A DNA stretch of 64,000 nt from Yokenella regensburgei ATCC 49455 (GTDB taxonomy: Bacteria; Pseudomonadota; Gammaproteobacteria; Enterobacterales; Enterobacteriaceae): contig NZ_JMPS01000079.1 in NCBI RefSeq assembly GCF_000735455.1, positions 1 through 64,000 on the forward strand. Direction: 5' to 3'. Positions 40,665-50,684 of the stretch are shown here, one piece after another. The position numbers and the translations under genes are program-made. Numbering within the stretch: position 1 is the stretch's first letter; every line of letters starts with the position of its first letter. The notes beneath the pieces are model-generated. The model was not told the DNA's origin. It was given only the letters and a program-made list of their open reading frames with translations, and ran no database searches.

Positions 40665-40696
40665 GCCCGGTGAGCGCTGCGCTGCCGGGCTTTTCT
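40665..40696 (+). terminator. Terminator after yciT
   Basis: GCCCGG ... CCGGGC arms enclosing a GC-rich loop (GTGAGCGCTGCGCTG), followed by TTTTCTTTCTT, 17 bases after the yciT stop. Confidence 0.75.
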
Positions 40697-40903
40697 TTCT
40701 TCAGTCGAGCTTCCTGACGCTATCGGTATGAGAGTTTTCCGAAGCGGCAATTCAGAGTTTTTACCTGTCTGGTCAAGCCAAAAAACGTAAAATTAATATT
40801 AGCGATATAACAGGATGTGATTATCACCTGCGTGATTTTTTACACGGCTTGTTCAATACGCATACCCGTTTTATGGAATTCCGTTAAGTGAGTACCAAAC
40901 GTA

Positions 40904-40913
40904 CTATGCTTAA
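40904..40913 (+). promoter_or_regulatory. Putative sigma-S-type -10 of osmB
   Basis: CTATGCTTAA is close to the extended -10 favoured by sigma S (CTATACTTAA), 42 bases before the osmB start. osmB is a known osmotic and stationary-phase gene. The rest of the 308-base yciT-osmB gap (40697-40903) is AT-rich, shows no gene, and may hold further osmB promoter and Rcs sites that I could not place. Confidence 0.55.
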
Positions 40914-40955
40914 AAGGTGTCTTTTCCATGAATCGTATATTCAGGAGAAAATAAG

Positions 40956-41177
40956 ATGATGACTTCAATGAGCAAAAAAATGGCCGCGGCTGTAGTGGCA
41001 GTAACCCTGGTAATGTCACTGAGCGCATGTTCTAACATGTCCAAGCGTGATCGTAACACCGCTATCGGTGCAGGCGCCGGTGCCATCGGTGGTGCTGTAT
41101 TAACCGACGGCAGTGCGCTGGGCACGCTGGGCGGCGCAGCAGTAGGTGGTCTTATCGGTCATCAGGTGGGTAAATAA
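40956..41177 (+). CDS. osmB: Osmotically inducible lipoprotein OsmB
   Basis: Small outer-membrane lipoprotein, 73 residues. A signal peptide with lipobox LSAC is followed by SNMSKRDRNTAIGAGAGAIGGAVLTDGSALGTLGGAAVGGLIGHQVGK, the glycine-zipper region ending typical of OsmB. AGGAG lies eight bases before the ATG at 40956; ATG 40959 is also possible. Induced by high osmolarity and stationary phase in E. coli. Confidence 0.96.
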   Translation: MMTSMSKKMAAAVVAVTLVMSLSACSNMSKRDRNTAIGAGAGAIGGAVLTDGSALGTLGGAAVGGLIGHQVGK

Positions 41178-41245
41178 GCCTCGACGACCCCATAACGATA
41201 ATAAAGTATTCGGTTATTCAGGTCTGACTTACGCACCAAAAATAT

Positions 41246-41272
41246 GGGCCACGGGGATTTTCCCCGTGGCCC
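41246..41272 (+). terminator. Terminator after osmB
   Basis: GGGCCACGGGG and CCCCGTGGCCC form an 11-base perfect stem around ATTTT, preceded by an A-rich stretch and followed by AATTTATT. Between osmB and the convergent yciH it may act for both. Confidence 0.8.
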
Positions 41273-41304
41273 AATTTATTGCAGCCGGGTAAAAAGAATA
41301 TATT

Positions 41305-41631
41305 TTAACCGCCCGCCAGTTTGACCTTCATGCCTTTGGCTTCGAGCAGTGATTTAATCAGATCACGCTTGTCACCCTGAATTTCGATAACGCCATCTTT
41401 CAACGCCCCGCCGCAACCGCATTTCTTTTTAAGCTCAGCCGCCAGTTTGGTGAGGGTGGCATCGTCGGCGTCAATACCGGTAATCAGGCACACGCCCTTT
41501 CCCTTGCGCCCGCTGGTCTGCCGCTGAATACGGACAATACCGTCGCCTTTCGGACGCTCAACAACGGCTTTAGGTTCGTCGATCCGGCCACTTTCGGTGG
41601 AATACACCAGGCGGCTGTTGGAATCACTCAT
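41305..41631 (-). CDS. yciH: SUI1-family translation factor-like protein YciH
   Basis: Protein of 108 residues with the eIF1/SUI1 fold: GDGIVRIQRQTSGRKGKGVCLITGID, then KKKCGCGGALKDGVIEIQGDKRDLI. E. coli YciH influences initiation fidelity in vitro; in vivo role unclear. It starts two bases after the pyrF stop and is probably co-transcribed with it. Confidence 0.95.
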   Translation of the reverse strand: MSDSNSRLVYSTESGRIDEPKAVVERPKGDGIVRIQRQTSGRKGKGVCLITGIDADDATLTKLAAELKKKCGCGGALKDGVIEIQGDKRDLIKSLLEAKGMKVKLAGG

Positions 41632-41633
41632 GA

Positions 41634-42368
41634 TTACTCCTGACGCAATGACGCGTTGATATCACGCAGGGTTTGCGCCGGATCCGCCGATTGGGTAACC
41701 GGACGACCGATGACCATGTAGTCCACTCCGGCACTCAACGCCTGTTCTGGCGTCATGATGCGACGCTGATCGCCTGCATCGCTGCCGGCCGGACGAATGC
41801 CCGGAGTCACCAGTTTGAACGCCTGGCCCAGCTCCTGTTTGAAGCGCACCGCTTCCTGAGCAGAGCAGACCACGCCATCCAGCCCGCATTTTTGGGTCAG
41901 CGCCGCCAGACGAGAGGCATAATCAGCAGGTGACAACGTCACACCGAGGTCCTGCAGATCGCTCGCTTCCATACTGGTGAGCACGGTAACGGCAATCAGC
42001 AACGGCGCATCTTTACCAAAGGGTAGCAGAGCTTCACGCGCCGCGGTCATCATACGTGCCCCACCGGAAGCATGGACGTTCACCATCCAGACGCCGAGAT
42101 CGGCCGCGGCGGCTACGGCATGCGCCGTGGTATTAGGAATATCATGGAATTTGAGATCGAGAAAAATCTCGAACCCACGCTGCTGCAACTCGCGGACAAA
42201 CTGTGGCCCGAACAGGGTGAACATCTCTTTTCCGACTTTCAGACGGCAATCGCGCGGGTCGATACGGTCGACAAATGCCAGCGCCTTGTCACGGTTGTTG
42301 TAATCGAGTGCAACAACAACGGGAGAAGCGGTAACCACGGAGGAAGGAGATGAAACGGTAGACGTCAT
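41634..42368 (-). CDS. pyrF: Orotidine 5'-phosphate decarboxylase
   Basis: Last step of UMP synthesis, 244 residues. The catalytic motif is [11 protein letters not shown] (Asp-x-Lys-x-x-Asp), and [28 protein letters not shown] gives the N-terminal Asp region. VTPGIRP and [13 protein letters not shown] form the phosphate site. The N-terminus before VVVAL is a few residues longer and serine-rich ([15 protein letters not shown]), as in E. coli. Confidence 0.97.
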   Translation of the reverse strand: MTSTVSSPSSVVTASPVVVALDYNNRDKALAFVDRIDPRDCRLKVGKEMFTLFGPQFVRELQQRGFEIFLDLKFHDIPNTTAHAVAAAADLGVWMVNVHASGGARMMTAAREALLPFGKDAPLLIAVTVLTSMEASDLQDLGVTLSPADYASRLAALTQKCGLDGVVCSAQEAVRFKQELGQAFKLVTPGIRPAGSDAGDQRRIMTPEQALSAGVDYMVIGRPVTQSADPAQTLRDINASLRQE

Positions 42369-42552
42369 GAGCGGACCTTCTTGTTGATGGGCGCAGTTCA
42401 GGCGCGAAAAAGGTAAACGGCGAGCATTCTACCGGGGAAGTCAGCAAATTAACAGGTCCGATTCCCTGCCCGACAATGGTGGCACGATGCCGAGGTGATG
42501 AGCAGTTAAACACGAGTAGTATGTTGTAACTAAAATCAGGTTTTTTTAAAAA

Positions 42553-43722
42553 TTACTGCCCATCGAGGCCGCGAATTGGCTTCACCGTTGACCAGGCACG
42601 GCAGGACGGGCAGTGCCAGTACAGGGTATAGGCGGTAAACCCGCACTTCTGGCAGCGGTAACGCGGTTTACTGCGAACCTGTTCGCCTACCATGTCGCGC
42701 AGTACCATCAGGCTCTCTTTCGCACGCCCTTCTTCCGCTTCATTGAGGTGGTAATCCATCAGTTTGTGGAAGACGCGCATCGTCGGGTGGCGCTGTAGCT
42801 GACGGGTAATGTAGGTCTGGGCGCTGTCGCCCCCCTCTTTTTGCTCCATGACCTGAGCCAGCATCAGCTCTGCGGTCGCACCGGTGTTCTCTTCCACGCA
42901 GCGGCGCAGGAAGGTTTCCCACTCGTCGTCTTTACCGAGCTGCTGGTAACAGGTCTGGAGCATATCGAGCGTTTCACTAACCAGCTCTTTGTCCTGATCG
43001 ATAACCCGCAGCAGGCTCTCTACCGCTTTCGCGTAGTCGCCTTTCGCCATCCACACGCGCCCCATCATGATAGAGATACGCGCGCTGTTGCGATCTGCCG
43101 ACGCTCCTTTCTTCAGGAGCGTCATGGCTTTATCCATGTCGTTATTTGCCATCTGCTGCAGCGCCAGCTCGCACCAGAAGTGCGCGATTTCCGCACGGTG
43201 CTTTTCTTTGCCGAGCTTCACCAGACGTTCGGCGACGTCGATGGCTTTCTGCCACTCGCTGGTGGCCTGGTAGATTTGCAGCAGCTGCTGCAGTGCGCTG
43301 ATGCGAAAATCGGTTTCATCCACCAGCTGGCTGAACATATCTTCGGCGCGGTCGTACATCCCGGCAGCCATGTAGTCACGGCCCAGTTGCTGTACGGCCA
43401 GCAGGCGCTGCTCGTAGGTCAGCGAAGCGCTTTCCATTAAGGTCTGGTGAATACGGATGGCGCGGTCAACTTCGCCGCGGGAGCGGAACAGGTTGCCAAG
43501 CGTCAGGTGGGCTTCGACGGTACCGGTATCCTCTTTAAGCATATCGAGGAACAGGTCTACCGCCTTATCTTGCTGATTGCTGAGCAGGAAGTTAACCCCC
43601 GCGACGTAGTCACGGGATAAACGGTTAGCATCGTCTGCTTTAGACTGTTGTGCACTTCTGCGCCCCATATACCAGCCGTAGGCAGCCGCAACGGGCAGAA
43701 GCAGAAACAACAACTCCAGCAT
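42553..43722 (-). CDS. lapB: Lipopolysaccharide assembly protein LapB
   Basis: Membrane-anchored regulator of 389 residues that with FtsH controls LpxC level. An N-terminal span (LELLFLLLPVAAAYGWYMG) is followed by nine or so TPR repeats and a C-terminal rubredoxin domain with CQKCGF and CPSCRAW. It follows lapA by six bases. Essential or near-essential in E. coli. Confidence 0.96.
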   Translation of the reverse strand: MLELLFLLLPVAAAYGWYMGRRSAQQSKADDANRLSRDYVAGVNFLLSNQQDKAVDLFLDMLKEDTGTVEAHLTLGNLFRSRGEVDRAIRIHQTLMESASLTYEQRLLAVQQLGRDYMAAGMYDRAEDMFSQLVDETDFRISALQQLLQIYQATSEWQKAIDVAERLVKLGKEKHRAEIAHFWCELALQQMANNDMDKAMTLLKKGASADRNSARISIMMGRVWMAKGDYAKAVESLLRVIDQDKELVSETLDMLQTCYQQLGKDDEWETFLRRCVEENTGATAELMLAQVMEQKEGGDSAQTYITRQLQRHPTMRVFHKLMDYHLNEAEEGRAKESLMVLRDMVGEQVRSKPRYRCQKCGFTAYTLYWHCPSCRAWSTVKPIRGLDGQ

Positions 43723-43728
43723 AGATAA

Positions 43729-44037
43729 TTATTCCTTCACGGCCGGAGCAGCCGGTTCTGACGTGGTGACCGTTGCCGGTGCAATCTGCTGCTCAAGGCG
43801 TTTAATTTTTCGCTCAGCGCGCATCAGTCCGACCCGGACGCGCAGCCAGAAAATGCCGCACACCAGCCAACCGATGACAAACCCGGCCGCAAACAGCGTT
43901 GCCAGAAGCGTTGACACTCTGAACTCGCCCTGCGCCAGAAGATAATTGAAGTTCACCAGCTGATCGTTTTGCGCCCCCAGCGTCACTGAGATAACAAAGA
44001 CAGCCAACACCACTAAGAAAATGAGTAAATATTTCAC
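43729..44037 (-). CDS. lapA: Lipopolysaccharide assembly protein LapA
   Basis: Inner-membrane protein of 102 residues with two spans (YLLIFLVVLAVFVISVTLGA and LLATLFAAGFVIGWLVCGIF) and a short basic cytoplasmic end. The DUF1049/YciS family matches E. coli LapA. It is co-transcribed with lapB. Confidence 0.95.
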   Translation of the reverse strand: MKYLLIFLVVLAVFVISVTLGAQNDQLVNFNYLLAQGEFRVSTLLATLFAAGFVIGWLVCGIFWLRVRVGLMRAERKIKRLEQQIAPATVTTSEPAAPAVKE

Positions 44038-44185
44038 ATGACTTCCCGTTATGCGGTTTGTGCGAATAAATTATATGCAGCATGGCGCTTCCAGCCCTAT
44101 AAAGTACCATCTTCGCTGCACCGGCGAAACGGTTAACCGCATTCCACCCACAGGATCTGCGGTTAACACAGGAGAAAATCAACCC

Positions 44186-44953
44186 TTACGGCCCTTCCTG
44201 CTCGCGCTTTTTAATTTCCGGCACTTCTTCTATCGGTGGCGTCAGTGGCCCACAGACTTTTTGTGCAAGCCAGGTGGCGATGGTGACCAGCAGCCCGGAC
44301 ATCAGAGTCGCCACAATTAAATCCTGCGGCCAGTGCATCCCCAACAGCAGCCGACTCCCCATCACCGCAGTAGCCCATAGCAGCAGAACAACAATGGTCA
44401 GCGTCCGACGGCGCGGCCATAATAGCCCAACGCCTAACAGCGCCCAGGTCGCGGCAAACATGGTGTGGCCGGAGGGAAAAGCAAATCCGGTCTCTTTTTG
44501 CCAATGAAGGCGTAAAAATTGAGGAATTTCTGTTTGTTGCGTGAGCTGTTTTTCCACCAGGGCTCCGCGTGCCTTACGCTTTAAATTGTAGAACGCAGAC
44601 GTTGGGACCTGCTGTGTTTTTTCCAGCCAGACAACGAAGGGACGCGGCTCCTGAACCTGCTCTTTCACCCACGATTTCATGCCCTGCCCGACGAGGATCG
44701 CGCCGGCAAGAATGGCAAACAACATCACGGCGGCGCGCAGACGATACCGCAGGCACCAAAGGAACCACCCGCACAACAGCACGTGCGTGATAATACCCCA
44801 CGGCTGCGTTACCGTTTCGGTGACCCACCACATGGCCTTTAACCACCCGCTGTCAGCGCCAGGCTGCCATCGCCAGCCTGAGATCCATACCGCAGCGGGC
44901 ATGATAAGTAATACAGCAGTACCGATGGCGATACGTCGGGCAATCGACAGCAT
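44186..44953 (-). CDS. pgpB: Phosphatidylglycerophosphatase B / undecaprenyl-diphosphate phosphatase
   Basis: PAP2 membrane phosphatase, 255 residues with six spans. The three PAP2 motifs are present: KSWVKEQVQEPRP, FPSGHT and SRLLLGMHWPQDL. It dephosphorylates phosphatidylglycerophosphate and undecaprenyl diphosphate. The start MLSIARRIAIG at 44951-44953 matches E. coli; an ATG 11 codons earlier (MMTAEREKG) is not favoured. Confidence 0.95.
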   Translation of the reverse strand: MLSIARRIAIGTAVLLIMPAAVWISGWRWQPGADSGWLKAMWWVTETVTQPWGIITHVLLCGWFLWCLRYRLRAAVMLFAILAGAILVGQGMKSWVKEQVQEPRPFVVWLEKTQQVPTSAFYNLKRKARGALVEKQLTQQTEIPQFLRLHWQKETGFAFPSGHTMFAATWALLGVGLLWPRRRTLTIVVLLLWATAVMGSRLLLGMHWPQDLIVATLMSGLLVTIATWLAQKVCGPLTPPIEEVPEIKKREQEGP

Positions 44954-45134
44954 TTTCACTCCTTTTTCCCTTTCTGCTGTCATCATAACTGAAAATGCGT
45001 ATTTCGCTCAAAGTGGTAAAATTTTGCAGTTTGTGCAGCAGCGTTTGCAGGCAATTAGGTGAAGTCCGTCGCAATGTGGCAAAATAAAGGGAAACAGAAA
45101 GCACATTGCGTGCTGGCGTAATCTGGAGAATCAC

Positions 45135-45725
45135 ATGCAGCTTAAACGTGTGGCAGAAGCCAAACTGCCAACCCCCTGGGGCGATTTCCTGATGGTGGGC
45201 TTTGAAGAACTGGCAACCGGGCAGGATCACGTGGCCCTGGTCTTCGGCGATATTTCCGGGCAGCAACCGGTTCTGGCACGCGTACATTCGGAGTGCCTGA
45301 CGGGCGACGCGCTCTTTAGCCTGCGCTGTGATTGCGGTTTTCAGCTGGAAGCGGCCCTGACACATATTGCAGAAGAAGGCCGTGGCGTCCTGCTGTATCA
45401 CCGCCAGGAGGGTCGTAATATCGGCCTGCTGAATAAAATTCGCGCTTATGCGCTGCAGGACCAGGGCTATGACACGGTGGAAGCCAACCATCAACTGGGC
45501 TTTGCCGCCGACGAGCGTGATTTCACCCTCTGTGCCGATATGTTCAAACTGCTCGGCGTGGATGAAGTGCGTCTGCTGACCAATAACCCGAAGAAAGTGG
45601 AAGTGCTGACCGAAGCGGGCATCAACATCATTGAGCGCGTTCCGCTGCTGGTCGGTCGTAATCCGAAAAACGAACACTATCTTGATACCAAGGCCGCAAA
45701 AATGGGCCACCTGCTGAGCGAGTAG
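45135..45725 (+). CDS. ribA: GTP cyclohydrolase II
   Basis: First step of riboflavin synthesis, 196 residues as in E. coli. The zinc ligands are in [18 protein letters not shown], the GTP-binding segment is [14 protein letters not shown], and the end is [11 protein letters not shown]. Single gene, divergent from pgpB and convergent with acnA. Confidence 0.97.
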   Translation: MQLKRVAEAKLPTPWGDFLMVGFEELATGQDHVALVFGDISGQQPVLARVHSECLTGDALFSLRCDCGFQLEAALTHIAEEGRGVLLYHRQEGRNIGLLNKIRAYALQDQGYDTVEANHQLGFAADERDFTLCADMFKLLGVDEVRLLTNNPKKVEVLTEAGINIIERVPLLVGRNPKNEHYLDTKAAKMGHLLSE

Positions 45726-45749
45726 GCTCAAAAGCAACGCTAAAAAATG

Positions 45750-45776
45750 AAAGGGCCAACGCTGAGTTGGCCCTTT
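45750..45776. terminator. Bidirectional terminator between ribA and acnA
   Basis: AAAGGGCCAAC and GTTGGCCCTTT are perfect arms around GCTGA; A-rich sequence lies on the left and TTTTCGTTT on the right. It sits between the convergent stops of ribA and acnA, five bases from the acnA stop. Confidence 0.88.
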
Positions 45777-45780
45777 TCGT

Positions 45781-48456
45781 TTAGTTCAGCATATTGCGTA
45801 TCACGTAATGCAAAATACCGTCGTTCTGGTAGTAGGTGAGCTCCGTTGCCGTATCGATACGGCAGCGGCACTGCAGCGTCTCTTTGCTACCATCCGCGCG
45901 GGTTAACGTCACCGGAATCACTCCCCCCGGCTTAATCTGATTAAGATTAACGATATCAATCCGCTCTTCCCCGGTCAGCTTCAACGTTTTACGCGTCTCA
46001 CCGTGCGGGAATTCCAGCGGCAGGATCCCCATCCCTATCAGGTTAGAGCGGTGAATACGCTCAAAGGACTCGGCAATCACCACTCGCACCCCCAGCAGAC
46101 GCGGCCCTTTAGCTGCCCAGTCACGGCTGGAGCCTGATCCATACTCTTTACCTGCAATAACCGCGAGCGGTGTTCCCTCGTCTTTGTACTTCATTGCCGC
46201 ATCGTAAATAGAGATAGCCTCGGTTTCCGGCAGGTGCCGCGTCATACCACCTTCGACGCCCGGGACCATTTCGTTACGAATACGGATGTTGGCGAAGGTG
46301 CCACGCATCATAACCTCGTGGTTGCCGCGACGTGAGCCGTAGGAGTTAAAATCCCGACGCTCAACGCCATGATTTTGCAGATAGCGCCCCGCCGGGCTGT
46401 CGGCTTTGATGCTCCCGGCCGGTGAAATGTGGTCTGTTGTGACCGAATCTCCCAGCATCGCCAGCACTCGCGCCCCGTGAATATCTTCAACCGGATCCGG
46501 CTTCACGCCCATCTCATCGAAGAATGGCGAGAGGCGGATGTAGGTTGAATCATCCTGCCAGCCGTAGGTATCTGAGCGCGTGACTTTGATGGCCTTCCAC
46601 TCCGGCGTACCTTCAAATACCTCGGCGTACTCTTTGTGGAACATCTCCGTCGAGACTTCGTCTACCGCACGGGCAATATCCTGACCGCTCGGCCAGATAT
46701 CCTTCAGATACACCGGGTTGCCATTCTGGTCCTGGCCCAGCGGATCGGTCGTCAGGTTAACGTTCATGTTACCGGCCAGCGCATAGGCAACCACCAGCGG
46801 CGGTGAGGCCAGCCAGTTGGTTTTCACCAGCGGATGGATACGCCCTTCAAAGTTACGGTTACCGGAAAGCACCGCGCCCACCGTCAGATCGCCCTGCTTG
46901 ATGGCGGTTTCAATGGGCTCCGGCAGCGGGCCAGAGTTACCAATACAGGTGGTACAACCGTAACCCACCAGGTTAAAGCCCAGCTCATCCAGGAACGGCG
47001 TGAGCTTCGCGTGTGCCAGGTAGTCAGAAACCACTTTTGAGCCTGGCGCCAGCGAGGCTTTGACCCACGGCTGCGGTTTCAGACCGCGTTTTACCGCGTT
47101 ACGCGCCAGCAAACCGGCGGCCATCAGCACGCTCGGGTTAGAAGTGTTAGTACAGGAGGTGATCGCGGCAATCACCACCGCGCCTTCCGGCAGTTGATAC
47201 TGTTGACCGTTCAGCGAAAAATCCACCGGACGGTGGTCTTTCTGCGCGGCGTTGATTTCCAGCTCGTTACTGGCGTTGAAGGCTTTCGGGACATCGCCAA
47301 GCGCTACGCGATCCTGCGGGCGTTTTGGCCCGGCAAGGCTTGCCTCGACGTCGCCCATATCAAGCTCAAGCGTGCTGGTAAATACCGGTGCATCACCCGT
47401 ATTACGCCACATCCCCTGCGCTTTAGCGTACGCCTCTACCAGCGCAATCTGTTCTTCGCTACGCCCGCTGAGGCGCATGTAATCGAGGGTCACGCCATCG
47501 ATGGGGAAGAAGCCGCAGGTCGCGCCATATTCCGGCGACATGTTACCGATGGTGGCCCGATCGGCAAGCGGCAATGAATCCAGTCCATCGCCGTAGAATT
47601 CAACAAATTTACCCACCACGCCGTGTTTACGCAGCATCTGCGTGACGGTAAGCACGAGGTCGGTTGCAGTGATCCCTTCGCGCAGTTTGCCGGTCAGCTT
47701 GAAGCCGACGACGTCCGGAATGAGCATCGAGACCGGTTGCCCGAGCATCGCTGCTTCCGCTTCAATGCCCCCCACGCCCCAGCCCAGCACGCCGAGGCCG
47801 TTGATCATCGTCGTGTGGGAATCAGTACCGACCAGGGTATCCGGATAAGCCACCCACTCCCCGTTCTGTTCTTCGCTCCAGACGGCTTTGCCAAGGTATT
47901 CCAGATTCACCTGGTGGCAGATGCCGGTGCCCGGTGGCACCACGCTGAAGCGGCTAAACGCCTGCTGGCCCCAGCGCAGAAAGACGTAGCGTTCGTGGTT
48001 ACGCTCCATCTCCAGACGAACGTTTTCTTCAAAAGCGCTATCATCGCCAAAGTGGTCTACGGTCACCGAGTGGTCAATGACCAGATCAACCGGTGACAAC
48101 GGGTTGACTTTAGCGGTATCTCCCCCCAGGCGCTTCACGGCCTCACGCATGGCGGCCAGATCCACCACCGCCGGTACGCCGGTGAAGTCCTGCATCAGTA
48201 CGCGAGCCGGGCGATAGGCGATTTCTCGATCGGCGTGGGCGTTTTTAAGCCATCCGGCCAGCGCCTGGATATCTTGCTCGGTTACGGAATCCCCGTCCTG
48301 CCAGCGCAGGAGGTTTTCGAGCAGAACTTTGAGAGATTTGGGAAGACGGGAAATATCCCCGAGGGTTTTAGATGCCAGCGGCAGGCTGTAGTAGTGATAC
48401 GTTTTATCTTTGACCTGCAATGTATCCTTACTGGCTGTTCGTAGGGTCGACGACAT
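45781..48456 (-). CDS. acnA: Aconitate hydratase A (stress-type aconitase)
   Basis: Cytoplasmic [4Fe-4S] aconitase of 891 residues. The cluster cysteines are in [12 protein letters not shown] and [12 protein letters not shown]. The C-terminal swivel domain holds [17 protein letters not shown]. The N-terminus [26 protein letters not shown] matches E. coli AcnA. It is the oxidative-stress and stationary-phase aconitase. Three small genes (ymiA, yciX, ymiC) lie upstream on the same strand and probably share its promoter. Confidence 0.97.
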   Translation of the reverse strand: MSSTLRTASKDTLQVKDKTYHYYSLPLASKTLGDISRLPKSLKVLLENLLRWQDGDSVTEQDIQALAGWLKNAHADREIAYRPARVLMQDFTGVPAVVDLAAMREAVKRLGGDTAKVNPLSPVDLVIDHSVTVDHFGDDSAFEENVRLEMERNHERYVFLRWGQQAFSRFSVVPPGTGICHQVNLEYLGKAVWSEEQNGEWVAYPDTLVGTDSHTTMINGLGVLGWGVGGIEAEAAMLGQPVSMLIPDVVGFKLTGKLREGITATDLVLTVTQMLRKHGVVGKFVEFYGDGLDSLPLADRATIGNMSPEYGATCGFFPIDGVTLDYMRLSGRSEEQIALVEAYAKAQGMWRNTGDAPVFTSTLELDMGDVEASLAGPKRPQDRVALGDVPKAFNASNELEINAAQKDHRPVDFSLNGQQYQLPEGAVVIAAITSCTNTSNPSVLMAAGLLARNAVKRGLKPQPWVKASLAPGSKVVSDYLAHAKLTPFLDELGFNLVGYGCTTCIGNSGPLPEPIETAIKQGDLTVGAVLSGNRNFEGRIHPLVKTNWLASPPLVVAYALAGNMNVNLTTDPLGQDQNGNPVYLKDIWPSGQDIARAVDEVSTEMFHKEYAEVFEGTPEWKAIKVTRSDTYGWQDDSTYIRLSPFFDEMGVKPDPVEDIHGARVLAMLGDSVTTDHISPAGSIKADSPAGRYLQNHGVERRDFNSYGSRRGNHEVMMRGTFANIRIRNEMVPGVEGGMTRHLPETEAISIYDAAMKYKDEGTPLAVIAGKEYGSGSSRDWAAKGPRLLGVRVVIAESFERIHRSNLIGMGILPLEFPHGETRKTLKLTGEERIDIVNLNQIKPGGVIPVTLTRADGSKETLQCRCRIDTATELTYYQNDGILHYVIRNMLN

Positions 48457-48622
48457 AGCTCCTCCTTAATGGCAGAGATTGGATTCCCTGATAATCCACA
48501 GGGTCTGTCATTAAAGATAACACAAACATGTCGTAACGATTTGATAACAACCCGAATTGATAAAATCGGTGAAAACTGCCGTAAAAACAAAACCCGACGC
48601 ACGGGCCGGGTTTGACGATCGA

Positions 48623-48724
48623 TTAACTGATGAAGAGATGTGCCAGTTCGCTCCAGAAGAGAATTGACAGCAGGAAGGCAACCATCCACGACCAGTATTT
48701 CATATCGCTATGATTATTAGTCAT
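48623..48724 (-). CDS. ymiC: Small membrane protein YmiC-like
   Basis: A 33-residue reading frame starting at ATG 48722-48724. It reads MTNNHSDMKYWSWMVAFLLS and continues to SELAHLFIS. One hydrophobic helix covers most of it. Its place between yciX and acnA, and the KYWSWM core, fit the small protein YmiC of E. coli. A GGTGTGAAT precedes the start, a modest ribosome site. The length and the intact hydrophobic helix argue for a real gene. Function unknown. Confidence 0.72.
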   Translation of the reverse strand: MTNNHSDMKYWSWMVAFLLSILFWSELAHLFIS

Positions 48725-48856
48725 ATTCACACCCGTTAATAATATTCATTCCTGAACACTGCCATCGTAGTGGAAGCACATTATTGCTGTCGTGTAAATA
48801 CAACCATGCTGTCGGGAAATAAATCCTGACGAAAAGATGGGTTAATTAATAATTTA

Positions 48857-49030
48857 TTATTTTTTCTGGGCCGGAGTTTCTTCGATGAACGCTTCAATAA
48901 AAGCTTTCTGCTGCGGAGTTAACTTCCAGGACTCCGGAACAGACGTTGCCACCACCTTCTCAGATGGTTCGCACTGTTCATCTGACTGACACACTGGCTT
49001 AACGACTACAGATTGACCAGAAACAACCAT
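48857..49030 (-). CDS. yciX: Small protein YciX
   Basis: A 57-residue protein starting MVVSGQSVVVKPVCQSDEQCE with ATG at 49028-49030 and GGGG ten bases before. It has two cysteines close together and a helical C-terminus (TPQQKAFIEAFIEETPAQKK). Two bases separate it from ymiA. Matches YciX in the acnA upstream region of E. coli. No known role. Confidence 0.82.
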   Translation of the reverse strand: MVVSGQSVVVKPVCQSDEQCEPSEKVVATSVPESWKLTPQQKAFIEAFIEETPAQKK

Positions 49031-49032
49031 AG

Positions 49033-49173
49033 TTAACCCCAATATTTCCAGATAAGTACGGCGATAACGACCCAGAACACAGTGGAACCCACAAAAACCG
49101 CTAGCCAGGCTTTACGCTTAAGTGCCGGATCCCTTTGCGGCTCTTCGCTTCCTGATGGCATTGCTAACCTCAT
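49033..49173 (-). CDS. ymiA: Small membrane protein YmiA
   Basis: A 46-residue protein, MRLAMPSGSEEPQRDPALKR followed by one membrane span (AWLAVFVGSTVFWVVIAVLIW). It matches YmiA of E. coli in length and order (cysB, ymiA, yciX, acnA). First gene of this small-protein leader segment. Function unknown; the YWG end is conserved as recalled. Confidence 0.85.
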   Translation of the reverse strand: MRLAMPSGSEEPQRDPALKRKAWLAVFVGSTVFWVVIAVLIWKYWG

Positions 49174-49522
49174 ATGATAGATTTCACTTATCGCTAAAGC
49201 ACCAAACAATTGGCGCAATTAATCGTCATTGGGATAAATCCTAATTAAAATTTAGTCAAAAATCCAGTGAATTTGCCAATCAATTCCATGGAATTATTTA
49301 ATCTTTTGACGTCGAAGAAATAATTGAACGGCAAAATTTGCATAGCGGAGAAATAGTTTCTACTTTGCTCACAGCGCATGATGTGAGATGAAACTTACGA
49401 ATGAAAGCGGCGTGGGGAATTGTCACGAAAGAATGATAATGCAGGCAATTCTAATTTAGCTTTAGTGATCTTATTCACGAAATCCCCCCTTGAAGAGGGG
49501 ATTTCATTTATCACTGACGGTA
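49174..49522. other. Intergenic region between ymiA and cysB, with cysB terminator
   Basis: About 350 bases without a gene. At 49479-49505 GAAATCCCCCC and GGGGATTTC flank TTGAAGA, a hairpin just past the cysB stop that acts as its terminator. The rest is AT-rich and should carry the promoters of the ymiA-yciX-ymiC-acnA unit, including stress-response sites known for acnA. No clear box could be placed by eye. Confidence 0.6.
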
Positions 49523-50509
<987 letters not shown>

Positions 50510-50632
50510 TTAGCGCTGACGACTCATCGTTTAAGACGATTTGAGTATAAGAAGGTGGTTAACTATAACCACTATATCATTTATACCTGAACTGTATAGA
50601 TGTGACTAAAAAATAATAACGCTGTTATAAAA

Positions 50633-50655
50633 AAAGGGCCGCTAAGCGGCCCTTT
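50633..50655 (-). terminator. Intrinsic terminator of topA
   Basis: Reading leftward from topA, AAAGGGCCGCTTAGCGGCCCTTT is a near-perfect hairpin followed by TTTTATAAC. It sits 30 bases past the topA stop and before the cysB promoter. Confidence 0.88.
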
Positions 50656-50684
50656 CACAAAAATGCTACCCGGTCAGGCAGAAA

